This document shows positions 1 through 7,609 of a stretch of 64,000 nucleotides of DNA, in pieces. Source of the stretch: Actinopolyspora lacussalsi. Its GTDB lineage: Bacteria > Actinomycetota > Actinomycetes > Mycobacteriales > Pseudonocardiaceae. The notes under the pieces are model-generated. The model saw nothing but the letters and a program-made list of their open reading frames with translations, was not told the DNA's origin and did not search any database. Numbering within the stretch: position 1 is the stretch's first letter; every line of letters begins with the position of its first letter. The stretch spans positions 1,869,501 through 1,933,500 of the forward strand of contig JAURUC010000001.1 in assembly GCA_030803735.1 (NCBI GenBank), written 5' to 3'. A program made the position numbers and the translations under genes.

Positions 1-395
1 CCGACGGGGCGCACGTCGACCAGACCGACCTCGCGGCCACGGCGCCGCACGTGTTCGACGACCACGGCGTTGTCGGCGACCGGATCGGTGTTGGCCATGG
101 CCAGCACCGCCGTGTAACCACCGAGCGCGGCGGCCGTCGAGCCGCTCTCGACTGTCTCGGCGTCCTCCCCGCCCGGTTCCCGCAGGTGGGTGTGCGGATC
201 CACGAAGCCGGGAAGCAGTACCGCGCCTCCGGCGTGGACGATCTCGTCGGCGTCGGTACCGGAGTGCTGTCCGATTCCGACCACGACGCCGTCGTCGATC
301 AACAGGTCCACCGGATCACCGGTGCCGTAGGGGCGTACTTCGCGCAGCAGTACCCGCCGCCCGGAAGCGCCCGTGGGGTGTTCGTGCTCGGTCAC
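1..395 (-). CDS. pyrC: Dihydroorotase, N-terminal part (cut by window edge)
   Basis: Dihydroorotase closes carbamoyl-aspartate to dihydroorotate in pyrimidine synthesis. Only about the first 131 codons are in the window; the gene runs off the left edge. The metal-binding motif [12 protein letters not shown] is visible, with the HxH pair at residues 68 and 70, as in class I dihydroorotases. The start is a GTG whose last two bases overlap the pyrB stop (GTGA), which implies translational coupling in a pyrR-pyrB-pyrC operon. The zinc-ligand and catalytic residues further downstream cannot be checked because they lie outside the window. Confidence 0.93.
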   Translation of the reverse strand, partial: MTEHEHPTGASGRRVLLREVRPYGTGDPVDLLIDDGVVVGIGQHSGTDADEIVHAGGAVLLPGFVDPHTHLREPGGEDAETVESGSTAAALGGYTAVLAMANTDPVADNAVVVEHVRRRGREVGLVDVRPV

Positions 396-1327
396 GCCGT
401 GCTCTCCTCTCCGGCCAGCAGGTGGTACAGCACGGCCATTCGCACGTGGACCCCGTTCCGAACCTGCTGTTCCACGGCAGCGCTGGGCGAGTCGGCCACT
501 CGCGGCGCGATCTCCATTCCGCGCAGCATCGGTCCCGGGTGCAGCACGACCGCGTGCTCGGGCAGTTTCGCGGTGCGCGCGACGTTGAGGCCGTAACCGA
601 TCGAGTACTCCCTGGCCGTCGGGAAGAACCCGCCGTTCATGCGCTCGGACTGCACCCGCAGCGCCATCACCGCGTCGAGGGTGGGCAGCTGCGGATCCAG
701 CTCGTGCGTGACGGTGGCTCCCCAGCTCTCGATCCCGTCGGGAACCAGCGTGGGGGGCGCGATCAGCACCACCTCGGCTCCGAGGGTGCGCAGCAGGTGC
801 ACGTTGGAACGCGCCACCCGGCTGTGCAGCAGGTCACCGACGATGCCGACGCGTCTGCCGGACAGCTCGCCGAGTCGCTCCCGCAGTGTGGCGGCGTCCA
901 GCAGCGCCTGGGTGGGGTGTTCGTGCATCCCGTCGCCCGCGTTGACGACCCTCGTTCCGGTGTGGTCCAGCCACTCCGCGAGACGGTGCGGGGCACCGGA
1001 GGCGCTGTGCCGCAGGATCACGCAGTCCGCGCCCGCCGCCGAGAGCGTGAGCGCGGTGTCCCGCAGCGACTCGCCCTTACCGGTGGACGAGCCCGAGGCC
1101 GACACGTTGATCACGTCGGCGCTCATCCACTTGCCCGCCACCTCGAACGAGACCCTGGTGCGGGTCGAGTTCTCGTAGAACATGGTGATCACGGTGCGAC
1201 CACGCAGGGTGGGAAGCTTGCGCACCTCCCTGCCGAGCAGCGTCTGCTTGAGCGTGTCCGCGGTGCCGAGCACCGTGTTCACGGTCTCGCCGTCCAGCCC
1301 GTCGGCCGTGAGCAGATGCCGTATCAC
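392..1327 (-). CDS. pyrB: Aspartate carbamoyltransferase catalytic chain
   Basis: The enzyme condenses carbamoyl phosphate with aspartate, the first committed step of pyrimidine synthesis. It is 311 aa, normal for the catalytic chain. The carbamoyl-phosphate loop STRTR lies at residues 54-58 (in YENSTRTR), and the HPTQALLD motif and the C-terminal HPGPM loop (HPGPMLRG) are present. The gene overlaps pyrR by 4 bp upstream and pyrC by 4 bp downstream, so the three genes form one coupled transcription unit. No pyrI regulatory chain is seen nearby. Expression is expected to follow the PyrR leader upstream of pyrR. Confidence 0.97.
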   Translation of the reverse strand: MIRHLLTADGLDGETVNTVLGTADTLKQTLLGREVRKLPTLRGRTVITMFYENSTRTRVSFEVAGKWMSADVINVSASGSSTGKGESLRDTALTLSAAGADCVILRHSASGAPHRLAEWLDHTGTRVVNAGDGMHEHPTQALLDAATLRERLGELSGRRVGIVGDLLHSRVARSNVHLLRTLGAEVVLIAPPTLVPDGIESWGATVTHELDPQLPTLDAVMALRVQSERMNGGFFPTAREYSIGYGLNVARTAKLPEHAVVLHPGPMLRGMEIAPRVADSPSAAVEQQVRNGVHVRMAVLYHLLAGEESTA

Positions 1328-2001
1328 TGTTTTCCTCCGGCCGATTCTGCTGTTTCGGTTCCCGATTCGGTGTCCGGCTCCCGCCCGGAGGTGGCAGTCG
1401 ACGAGGTGGCACCCGACGAGCTATCCGGGCGACGCAGCAGCACCGCGTCGGTGTCGTCCACCTCGGTGAGCCGCACCGCGACGTCCTCGCTGCGCGCCGT
1501 CGGCACGTTCTTGCCCACGTAGTCGGCGCGGATGGGCAGCTCGCGGTGCCCGCGATCGACCAGCACGGCCAGCTGCACCGCACGGGGGCGCCCCTGGTCG
1601 CGGAGCGCGTCCAGCGCGGAACGAACGGTGCGGCCGGAGAACAGCACGTCGTCGACGAGCACAACCAGCGCGTCGTCGACGCCCCCGGTGGGCACGCTGC
1701 TCGGTTCCAGCGGCCGGTTCGGCTGCTGGCGCAGGTCGTCGCGGTACAGCGTGATGTCCAACGCCCCGGTGGGAACCGTGACACCGCTGAAGGTGGCGAT
1801 GCGCTCCGCGATACGTCGGGCGAGCGGCACTCCCCTGGTGGGAACCCCCAGCAGCACGACGTGTTCGGCGCCGCTGTCGAGCGCGGTCTTCTCGATGATC
1901 TGATGGGCCATTCGGGCGACGGTGCGCGCGACGTCACCGGCCGAAAGCAATTCGCGCTCTCCGGCCGGAACCGCCGCGTCCGCCGATTGGCGTGACGCCA
2001 C
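1324..2001 (-). CDS. pyrR: PyrR bifunctional pyrimidine operon regulator / uracil phosphoribosyltransferase
   Basis: PyrR binds UMP and the mRNA leader of pyr operons and has weak uracil phosphoribosyltransferase activity. The product is 225 aa with the PRPP-binding motif [17 protein letters not shown] in the middle. The start is a GTG preceded by the strong Shine-Dalgarno GGAAGGAGG. The family is usually near 180-200 aa; here the C-terminus carries a roughly 35-residue Ser/Thr/Glu-rich tail of unknown role. It is the first gene of the operon and overlaps pyrB by 4 bp. The leader contains a match to the PyrR-binding loop, so the gene is probably autoregulated. Confidence 0.96.
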   Translation of the reverse strand: MASRQSADAAVPAGERELLSAGDVARTVARMAHQIIEKTALDSGAEHVVLLGVPTRGVPLARRIAERIATFSGVTVPTGALDITLYRDDLRQQPNRPLEPSSVPTGGVDDALVVLVDDVLFSGRTVRSALDALRDQGRPRAVQLAVLVDRGHRELPIRADYVGKNVPTARSEDVAVRLTEVDDTDAVLLRRPDSSSGATSSTATSGREPDTESGTETAESAGGKQ

Positions 2002-2034
2002 GGAAGGACCTCCTTCCCCGCCTCACTGGACGGG
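2002..2034 (-). promoter_or_regulatory. PyrR-binding loop and Shine-Dalgarno hairpin in the pyrR leader
   Basis: On the minus strand the leader reads CCCGTCCAGTGAGGCGGGG. It contains the core UCCNGNGAGGY of the known PyrR-binding loop, with hexaloop CAGUGA closed by a CCCG/CGGG stem. Immediately downstream is GGAAGGAGGTCCTTCC, in which the Shine-Dalgarno lies inside a GGAAGG/CCTTCC stem directly before the GTG start. This layout fits translational repression, as reported for mycobacterial PyrR, better than the terminator-type attenuation of Bacillus. The motif match is seen; the mechanism is inferred. Confidence 0.75.
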
Positions 2035-2052
2035 CCGTTAAAGGACGCCAGG

Positions 2053-2072
2053 AGCCCGGCAGCTACCGGGCT
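2053..2072. repeat. Perfect inverted repeat in the pyrR leader region
   Basis: AGCCCGG and CCGGGCT form a perfect 7-bp stem around a 6-nt loop, about 50 bp upstream of the pyrR start and just downstream of the proposed promoter. It would form near the 5' end of the pyr mRNA and may be part of the leader fold or protect the transcript end. No T-run follows on the minus strand, so an intrinsic terminator is unlikely. Confidence 0.45.
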
Positions 2073-2075
2073 TGC

Positions 2076-2104
2076 CTTGTACGCTATCAGCGTCGGGGGG
2101 TCAA
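2076..2104 (-). promoter_or_regulatory. Candidate pyr operon promoter
   Basis: On the minus strand TTGACC (complement of 2099-2104) and TACAAG (complement of 2076-2081) are separated by exactly 17 bp. This fits a group-1 sigma factor promoter and would give a leader of about 70 nt containing both the inverted repeat and the PyrR loop. It is a motif match only. Confidence 0.45.
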
Positions 2105-2154
2105 CCGCCGGGGTGGTGTAACGGGATTCGTGCCACACTCACTCCAAGAGCAGC

Positions 2155-2195
2155 TTGACCTGGTGACGCTCGCGAGCGAATATTACTCTCCGTAT
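2155..2195 (+). promoter_or_regulatory. Candidate bldD promoter with BldD-box-like site
   Basis: TTGACC (2155-2160) and GAATAT (2178-2183) are 17 bp apart and could be the -35 and -10. Overlapping the -10 is TTACTCTCCGTAT (2183-2195), close to the BldD operator consensus (palindrome with AC-N-C-A/T-G-N-GT core, two mismatches). Autorepression of bldD is known in Streptomyces, so an operator here would be expected. The site is imperfect. Confidence 0.4.
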
Positions 2196-2264
2196 CAATA
2201 CTGAGCGTTCCTCCCCGGCAACTTGAACTAGGCTGACGGGGCGAATGAAACGGAGAACCGCCAC

Positions 2265-2753
2265 ATGGGCGACTACGCCAAGGCGCTGGGCAGCAAGCTC
2301 CGCGCTATCCGCCAGCAGCAGGGTCTTTCGCTGCACGGCGTCGAGCAGAAGTCAGGCGGGCGGTGGAAGGCCGTGGTCGTCGGGTCTTATGAACGAGGTG
2401 ACCGTGCGGTCACTGTGCAGAAACTCGCCGAGCTGGCCGACTTCTACGGTGTTCCGGTAGCCGAACTGCTGCCGGAGGGGCGGGTTCCCTCCAGCGCGGA
2501 GCCCGCGACGAAGGTTGTGATCAACCTCGAACGGCTGCAACAGCTTCCCGCTGAGAAGGTGGGGCCGCTGGCCCGCTATGCGGCCACGATCCAGAGTCAG
2601 CGGGGTGACTACAACGGCAAGGTGCTGTCCATCCGCACCGAGGACCTGCGTTCCCTGGCCATCATCTACGACATGTCGCCGGGAGAACTCACCGAGCAGC
2701 TCATCGACTGGGGCGTCCTTCCCCCCGAGGCCCGTCCGGCCCGCGAGGAGTGA
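2265..2753 (+). CDS. bldD: Developmental master regulator BldD (c-di-GMP-responsive XRE repressor)
   Basis: BldD represses sporulation genes in filamentous actinomycetes when bound to tetrameric c-di-GMP. The 162-aa product has an N-terminal XRE helix-turn-helix (about residues 9-70) containing the highly conserved stretch GRWKAVVVGSYERGDRAV. The C-terminal domain carries the bipartite c-di-GMP motif RxD-X8-RxxD: R113-G-D115 and R124-T-E-D127, fully intact. The ATG is used. It sits between the divergent pyr operon and nusB-efp as in Streptomyces, with an IS element now inserted on its 3' side. The intact ligand motif suggests a functional c-di-GMP switch. Confidence 0.96.
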   Translation: MGDYAKALGSKLRAIRQQQGLSLHGVEQKSGGRWKAVVVGSYERGDRAVTVQKLAELADFYGVPVAELLPEGRVPSSAEPATKVVINLERLQQLPAEKVGPLARYAATIQSQRGDYNGKVLSIRTEDLRSLAIIYDMSPGELTEQLIDWGVLPPEARPAREE

Positions 2754-2760
2754 CGAACCC

Positions 2761-2796
2761 GTGGTCCGCACTCGTTCCGACACGGGTGCGGACCAC
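2761..2796 (+). terminator. bldD terminator hairpin
   Basis: GTGGTCCGCAC and GTGCGGACCAC form a perfect 11-bp stem around a 14-nt loop, starting 7 bp after the bldD stop. There is no T-run, as is common for actinobacterial terminators. A second long-range inverted repeat (AGCCCGGTTC at 2839-2848 with GAACCGGGCT at 2881-2890) lies between it and the IS element. Confidence 0.7.
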
Positions 2797-2904
2797 ACCG
2801 ATGTCCGCCGATCGTCGGGACGGAAACGTCCACCGACCAGCCCGGTTCTCGTCGAGTGGGAGATGATCCCCGGCCGACGGGAACCGGGCTCGATCGGACG
2901 ATTT

Positions 2905-2937
2905 GAATCCTCCCCCGTCTGGAGGCGGGGGATTCCT
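2905..2937 (-). repeat. IS right-end subterminal hairpin (likely 3' part of a TnpB guide RNA)
   Basis: Just downstream of the tnpB stop (minus strand), an imperfect hairpin is formed by CGGGGG and CCCCCG arms with flanking GAATC/GATTC. In IS200/IS605 elements the 3' end of tnpB plus this end is transcribed as the omega RNA, and the flanking host DNA beyond it acts as the guide. By that logic the guide would be the host sequence just below position 2905, on the minus strand. The hairpin is seen; the RNA is inferred. Confidence 0.5.
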
Positions 2938-2940
2938 GAC

Positions 2941-4170
2941 TCAGGCAGCCCGGTCACGCAGCAGGTGACCGGGTCTCACGCCCTCAACATCAGCCGGGGT
3001 GAAACCAGCCCGGACCGGCATCACGCGTGCGGAGTTCTTGTCCCTCGGGGATGAGGCTCCGCACGCGGTGCAGGTAAACGTTCGTTCTGACAGCGGCAGG
3101 CGGTGCTTGGCTCTCGCCCCGCAGTGCGCGCAGTCCATCGTTGTGTATTTCGGGTCCACCAACCGCAGGTCCCGCCCGTGCTTACGGGCCTGCTCGACCA
3201 ACGCGGTCTTGGTCGCGCCGATCGCGGCATCGGCGGCCTTGCGGGCCATTGTGGTCTTGGCGAGGAACTTCGGCTTGAAGTCCTCCACGGCGATCTGGTC
3301 GTGGTGGCGGGCAACACTCTTCGCCCACTTACGGCCGGTGTCCTGCCGCTGACGGGCGACCTTCTTGTGCGCTTTCGCCGCTTGGCGTTGCGCCTTGCGG
3401 TAACCCTTGGTTTGCGGCTTGTTCCGTGGGCGCTCACGCCGCGACATCTGGCGTTGGTAGTGCGCGAGACGCTGCTGAGCGCGTTTGCCGTGCTGGGCGT
3501 GCGGCAGATCGTAGGCGCCATCGGTGGTGGTGGCGGTTTCGGTCACGCCCCAGTCGATACCGATCGCTCGGCCGGATCCCGGAAGTGGTTCGGCGGCGAC
3601 CTGTACGACGAACGACGCGTACCAGTGCCCGAGGTTGTCCTGATACACCCGCACCGACGACGGTTCGGACGGCAGGTCGCGGGACCAGACCACGGTCAGC
3701 TCGATCCCGCCCGCCAGGTACAGACGCCCGTCCTTCACGCGGAAGCCGCGCTTGGTGTAGGCCAAGCTGGGACGGGTGTCCTTGTCCCGCTTGATCCGGG
3801 GCATTCCGGCGCGCTGCTTCATCGGCAAGCGGGCCTTGATGTCCTTGAGTGCTTTCGCGCGAGACTTCCCGAAGTCGCGGATGGTCTGCTGCTGCGGCAC
3901 TGTCGCACCTTCACGCAGCTACCGGTTTGCCTGCCGCGCTTCGGTCAGAAGCTTGTCCAGCCAGGCCGGGCCGCACGTGTCGTCCGCCCCGGTGGCCTTG
4001 TTGTCGCGATAGACCTTGCGGGACATGGCTACGCATTCGTTCCATACCCACCGGCAGCGTCCCCACTCCTCGCGGAGCTGCTTCTCGGCGGTGTTGGACA
4101 CGCGCAGGCGGAACAGGTACCGCGCCCTGGCGGTGTCTGTTTCCTGCGGTGTCATGTCCATGCCGATCAT
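2941..4170 (-). pseudogene. tnpB: TnpB (OrfB/IS605) RNA-guided nuclease, interrupted by an in-frame amber codon
   Basis: TnpB is the compact RuvC nuclease of IS200/IS605 elements. The reading frame runs from an ATG at 4168-4170 (alternatives 4161, 4155) to 2941, about 409 codons and normal for the family. It is broken by a single TAG at 3919-3921, after QANR. The same frame continues without any shift (LREGATVPQQQTIRDFG), so this is one nonsense mutation. The upstream part encodes the N-terminal domain (FRLRVSN...CRWVWNECV). The downstream part, about 319 aa, keeps the RuvC motif GIDWGVTETA, the glutamate in IAVEDF, a CxxC...CxxC zinc finger and the final Asp in SPRDKNSARVM. Reinitiation or amber suppression cannot be excluded. 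Confidence 0.85.
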
Positions 4171-4185
4171 TGTAGCATTTGGTTT

Positions 4186-4605
4186 ATGGGTACAGATGGG
4201 GACTTCCGCACTGGTCGACATGTGGTTTTCGCGATGCACGCGCACTTGGTTTTCGTCACGAAATGCCGGCACCCGGTCTTCACCGACACGCACCTGCGGC
4301 GGATGCACGAGGTCATGCGGCAGGTGTGCGAGGACTTCGAGACCGAGCTCGAAGAGTTCAACGGCGAGGCCAACCACGTGCACCTGCTCGTCAACTTCCC
4401 GCCGAAGGTCGCGGTATCGAAGCTGGTCAACAGCTTGAAAGGCGTCTCGTCACGGATGCTGCGCAAGGAGTTCGAGGATCTGCGGTTCGCCTACTGGAAA
4501 GGTGTCCGTCTGTGGTCCGGCTCGTACTTCGCCGGGTCAGTCGGCGGGGCGCCGATCTCGGTGGTGCGGCAGTACATCGAGCAGCAGGCGCGGCCGGTTG
4601 TGTAG
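4186..4605 (+). CDS. tnpA: IS200-like HUH single-strand transposase TnpA
   Basis: TnpA of IS200/IS605 cuts and joins single-stranded DNA with a catalytic tyrosine. The product is 139 aa, typical. The HUH motif is NHVHLLV, and the catalytic tyrosine lies near the C-terminus in ISVVRQYIEQQ. The N-terminal VVFAMHAHLVFVTKCRHPVF strand pattern is characteristic of the Y1 family. The ATG at 4186 is chosen because it fits the family start and lies 16 bp from the divergent tnpB start. The gene looks intact, so mobilisation could continue even if tnpB is dead. Confidence 0.92.
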   Translation: MGTDGDFRTGRHVVFAMHAHLVFVTKCRHPVFTDTHLRRMHEVMRQVCEDFETELEEFNGEANHVHLLVNFPPKVAVSKLVNSLKGVSSRMLRKEFEDLRFAYWKGVRLWSGSYFAGSVGGAPISVVRQYIEQQARPVV

Positions 4606-4845
4606 GCCACCGCTGGGCCGGTTGAGCGGGAAGTTGATGCGCTTCCTCCCCGCCCTGAAGGGCGAGGCATCCACACTACGTTCGCCCGGTGACAACACGA
4701 CCCGGCCGGGGAACCGTTCGGCCCCGGACCGGGTCGATTTCGTGCCCGCGCCGAGGTTGGTGCCCGTTGCGGGCACCACACGACAGGCCGCACCGTTTGA
4801 GGTTCTCCGTCACTCTCCGGCGGAGGCCGGAACGGGAAATCGCGG
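4606..4845. other. Intergenic: IS end and nusB terminator region
   Basis: This stretch holds the IS end hairpin (4651-4664), an inverted repeat GACCCGG (4699-4705) with CCGGGTC (4729-4735), and a perfect hairpin at 4759-4777. I see no gene in it. Confidence 0.6.
4759..4777 (-). terminator. nusB-efp operon terminator hairpin
   Basis: GGTGCCCG-TTG-CGGGCACC is a perfect 8-bp stem with a 3-nt loop, 69 bp downstream of the nusB stop on the minus strand. It lacks a T-run. Confidence 0.6.
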
Positions 4846-5361
4846 TCAGCGCTCCGAAGCCGCGGGGGACTCCGCCTCGGCGGCCGAGTCCCGCTCGGCC
4901 GCGACCGTCTCGTCTTCCTCGGCCGAGCTCTCCGGGGAATCACGCAGCGACTCCCGCTGCTGTTCGTCGATACCGGCCAACCTGCCGAGCACCCCGTTGA
5001 CGAACCGGGGAGTGTCGTCCGTGGAGAGCGCCTTGCCCAGCTGCACGGCTTCGTCGATGACCACGGCCGGGGGGATGTCGTCACCCCACAACATCTCGAA
5101 GAAACCAAGGCGCAGCACGGCCCGGTCCACGACCGGCATCCGGGAGAGCGCCCAGCCCTGCGAGTACTCGACGATCAGCTCGTCGATCCGTTCGCGGTGT
5201 TCGGCCACCCCGGAGACGAGCGTGACGGCGTAGTCACCGACGACCGGTGCCTCGGTGGAACCGACGCGCTGCCGGAGCAGCGCGTCGGGGGCAAGTTCGC
5301 GTAAATCGGCCTCGTAAAGCACTTCCACCGCGCGTTTGCGGGCCTTGCTCCGTTCGCCCAA
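4846..5361 (-). CDS. nusB: Transcription antitermination factor NusB
   Basis: NusB works with NusE (S10) at boxA elements in rRNA antitermination. The product is 171 aa: a canonical all-helical NusB domain (about residues 1-140, starting GERSKARKRAVEVLYEADLR and ending in the FVNGVLGRLA helix) plus an acidic Glu/Ser/Ala-rich tail of about 35 residues. The start codon is TTG with an upstream GAGGGTG. It lies 75 bp downstream of efp, as is typical for actinobacteria. Confidence 0.95.
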   Translation of the reverse strand: MGERSKARKRAVEVLYEADLRELAPDALLRQRVGSTEAPVVGDYAVTLVSGVAEHRERIDELIVEYSQGWALSRMPVVDRAVLRLGFFEMLWGDDIPPAVVIDEAVQLGKALSTDDTPRFVNGVLGRLAGIDEQQRESLRDSPESSAEEDETVAAERDSAAEAESPAASER

Positions 5362-5436
5362 CTCACACCCTCTTTTCGGCAGCGCGCGGTCCTGGACAGC
5401 CCAACCGGACCAGCATACCGGCCGACCGTGAGCCGG

Positions 5437-5997
5437 TCACTTGACGCGTCCCAGATAACGCCCGTCGCGCGGGTCCACCCTGATCTTCTCGCCCGACTCG
5501 ATGAACAGCGGGACCTGCACGGTCGCGCCGGTCTCGAGTTCGGCGGGCTTGTTGCCACCGGTGGAACGGTCCCCCTGCACACCGGGGTCAGTGTGGGCGA
5601 TGGTCAGCTCCACCGAGGCGGGCAGCTCGACGTAGAGCGGCTCGCCCTCGTGGCGGGCCAGGGTGACGGTGCTGTTCTCCAGCATGTAACCGGCCGAGTC
5701 GCCCACGGTCTCGGGCGAGACGCTGACCTGGTCGTAGGTGTGGGGATCCATGAACACGTAGTCGACGCCGTCGTTGTAGAGATAGGTCATCTCGCTGCGG
5801 TCGACGTTGGCGGTCTCGACTTTGATCCCGGCGTTGAAGGTCTTGTCCACGACCTTGCCGGAGAGCACATTCTTGAGGGTGGTGCGCACGAAGGCACCGC
5901 CCTTGCCCGGCTTCACGTGCTGGAAACTCGTGACGGTCCACAGCTGCCCGTCGATGTTGAGCACGATTCCGTTTTTCAGGTCGTTCGTGGTGGCCAC
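5437..5997 (-). CDS. efp: Translation elongation factor P
   Basis: EF-P relieves ribosome stalling at polyproline stretches. The start is the GTG at 5997 (protein begins [10 protein letters not shown]), because this matches the conserved EF-P N-terminus and has an AGGAG 9 nt upstream. The open frame extends further but without homology. The product is 186 aa with the three-domain EF-P layout. The tip loop is KPGKGG with Lys32 at the tip. No modification genes (epmA, ymfI type) are visible in the window; actinobacterial EF-P is reported to work with an unmodified lysine. Confidence 0.96.
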   Translation of the reverse strand: MATTNDLKNGIVLNIDGQLWTVTSFQHVKPGKGGAFVRTTLKNVLSGKVVDKTFNAGIKVETANVDRSEMTYLYNDGVDYVFMDPHTYDQVSVSPETVGDSAGYMLENSTVTLARHEGEPLYVELPASVELTIAHTDPGVQGDRSTGGNKPAELETGATVQVPLFIESGEKIRVDPRDGRYLGRVK

Positions 5998-6089
5998 GGT
6001 CGGAGTCTCTCCTGTGCTAAGGCTACAGATGTTCGCCGATTCGAGCTGGCGCGCGACCGAGAAGCGGGATCGAGCGCACGTTGTCACAC

Positions 6090-7199
6090 CTAGAGAATGA
6101 CGAGCTCCTTCGTCGTCAAGGTGAGCAACTCCGGCGTGTCCGCACGCGCGACCAGCGTGTCCTCGATGCGGACGCCGCCCCGCCCAGGCAGATACACACC
6201 GGGCTCGGCGGTGACCGCCATTCCGGCCTCGATGGTACCCGCTCCGCGTTGGGACAACGCCGGTGCCTCGTGGATCTCCAGTCCCACACCGTGCCCCAGA
6301 CCGTGCGAGAACCGCTCCCCGTAACCGGCCTCGGTGATGACGTCACGGGCAGCCGTGTCGGCGTCGGCCACCTCGGTTCCGAGGCGGATGGCATCCCGTC
6401 CGGCTGCCTGCGCCGTCGCGACGAGCTCGTAGATCTCGCGCTGCCAGTCGGCGGGTCGGCCCAGCACGACCGTGCGGGTCATGTCGGAGTGGTAGCCGTC
6501 CACGAGCGCGCCGAAGTCCATCTTGACGAAGTCACCCGGGGCGAGTTCGGCATCGGTGGGGCGGTGGTGCGGCACGGCCGAGTTCTCCCCGGTCGCCACG
6601 ATCGTCTCGAAGGAGGGGCCTGCAGCACCGTGGTCGAGCATCCGGCTCTCCAGCTCGCGCGCCACGGCGAGCTCGGTACGGCCCGGACGCAGCCCACCGT
6701 GCTCGATCAGCCCGGCCAACGCGCGATCGGCCGCCGCGCACGCCATGCGCAGCGCCTCGATCTCGCTCTCGTCCTTGATCAGGCGCAGCGTTTCCACCAG
6801 GCCGGGGGCGCGGACCAGCTCCACCCCGGGGGCGGTGCGGCTCAGCTCGTCCAGCCCGTCCACCGTGACGTGCTGGCTCTCGAAGCCCACCCGCCGGTAG
6901 GTCGCGCTCCGCGATTCGGCGCGTCGGGCCAGCTCGGCGACGCTGGCCCGGTCGATGAGGTGTTCCAGCTCGGGGACCTGTGCGGCGGCCTGCGTCTCGT
7001 AGCGACCGTCGGTGCAGAACACCGTGCGGGTCTCGTCGGCCGCGGTATCGGCCGCGTGCACCAGCAGGGACGCGTTGGAGCCGGTGAAGCCGGTGAGGTA
7101 CCTGATGTTGAGCAGGTCGCTCACCAGCATCGCGTCCACCTCGCGGTCACGCAGGTGGCCCCGAAGGGATTCACGGCGATGTACGTGCGATTCGGGCAT
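6090..7199 (-). CDS. pepQ: Xaa-Pro aminopeptidase / M24 family metallopeptidase
   Basis: M24 enzymes cleave X-Pro bonds with a two-metal centre. The product is 369 aa: an N-terminal creatinase-like domain (about 1-130, with [11 protein letters not shown]) and a C-terminal pita-bread domain. Metal ligands are visible in [37 protein letters not shown] and VRIEDT. It precedes efp and nusB in the conserved order pepQ-efp-nusB. In the mycobacterial arrangement aroQ follows closely upstream; here 19 kb of accessory DNA separates the two. Confidence 0.93.
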   Translation of the reverse strand: MPESHVHRRESLRGHLRDREVDAMLVSDLLNIRYLTGFTGSNASLLVHAADTAADETRTVFCTDGRYETQAAAQVPELEHLIDRASVAELARRAESRSATYRRVGFESQHVTVDGLDELSRTAPGVELVRAPGLVETLRLIKDESEIEALRMACAAADRALAGLIEHGGLRPGRTELAVARELESRMLDHGAAGPSFETIVATGENSAVPHHRPTDAELAPGDFVKMDFGALVDGYHSDMTRTVVLGRPADWQREIYELVATAQAAGRDAIRLGTEVADADTAARDVITEAGYGERFSHGLGHGVGLEIHEAPALSQRGAGTIEAGMAVTAEPGVYLPGRGGVRIEDTLVARADTPELLTLTTKELVIL

Positions 7200-7214
7200 G
7201 CGGGCAGCTTAGTT

Positions 7215-7238
7215 CCCGGGCGGGAACCGCCGCCCGGG
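7215..7238. repeat. Inverted repeat upstream of pepQ
   Basis: CCCGGGCGG and CCGCCCGGG form a perfect 9-bp stem with a 6-nt loop, 16 bp upstream of the pepQ ATG. It could act as a backup terminator for transcription coming from the DUF397 gene, or as a structure over the pepQ leader. Confidence 0.4.
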
Positions 7239-7326
7239 CATGTGGGGGTGCGGGCTGTGCCGCGAGTCCACCACTCCGCGTGTGCGCTGCCTCGCATCGG
7301 TGGCGTGTGCGTCGGAGCCGGTGACG

Positions 7327-7363
7327 AAAAATCCTCCCGGCTCCGGCGAGGGAGCGGGAGGAC
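7327..7363 (-). terminator. Rho-independent terminator of the XRE-DUF397 pair
   Basis: On the minus strand GTCCTCCCG pairs with CGGGAGGA and is followed directly by TTTTTCG. A hairpin plus T-run 35 bp after the DUF397 stop is one of the few classical intrinsic terminators in this GC-rich window. Confidence 0.8.
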
Positions 7364-7396
7364 GTTTCCGCGTTCGAGGGCCGAACGGCCGGATGG

Positions 7397-7609
7397 TCAG
7401 CCGAACTCGCCGTCCTTCACACCGGCGACGAACGCCTGCCACTCGACCGGCGTGTAGTAGTGCGCGGGCCCGCTGCGGTCCTTGGTGTCACGCAGCCAGC
7501 GACCACCGTCGGCGGCCACGGCCACCTCGACGCAGCCTTGGTGATCATTGCTGTAACTGCTCTTGCGGAACTCGGCGTCCGGGGGGAAGTCGAGTGGGGA
7601 TCGCGTCAC
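7397..7609 (-). CDS. DUF397 small protein
   Basis: This is a 70-aa protein with the DUF397 signature: FRKSSYSNDHQGCVEVA, then DTKDRSGP and a final W-x-x-F (VEWQAFVAGV). The family is confined to actinobacteria and is almost always encoded beside an XRE/DUF5753 regulator, as here; the WhiJ-type loci of Streptomyces are examples. The GTG start overlaps the upstream regulator stop (GTGA). Its role is taken to be a partner or antagonist of that regulator. No enzyme motif is visible. Confidence 0.88.
   Translation of the reverse strand: MTRSPLDFPPDAEFRKSSYSNDHQGCVEVAVAADGGRWLRDTKDRSGPAHYYTPVEWQAFVAGVKDGEFG

Larger units (their letters stand above)
2905..4680. mobile_element. IS200/IS605-type insertion sequence with divergent tnpA and tnpB
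   Basis: The element contains an HUH transposase gene (tnpA, plus strand) and a divergent tnpB (minus strand) whose start codons are about 16 bp apart. Imperfect subterminal hairpins flank the genes: GAATCC...GGATTC at 2905-2935 near the tnpB 3' end and CGCCC-TGAA-GGGCG at 4651-4664 near the tnpA 3' end. Such elements lack terminal inverted repeats and make no target duplication, so exact ends cannot be fixed by eye; the limits given are approximate. It has inserted between bldD and nusB. tnpB carries a nonsense codon (see that entry), so the element may be decaying. Confidence 0.85.

Noticed and set aside
2941..3900. Annotating the C-terminal TnpB frame as a separate complete gene
   Set aside because: The frame continues unbroken past the TAG into the N-terminal domain, and 319 aa is short for the family.
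3103..4605. A 500-aa plus-strand frame across the IS element
   Set aside because: Only its last 139 codons (from the ATG at 4186) encode a protein, TnpA. The rest is the antisense of tnpB.
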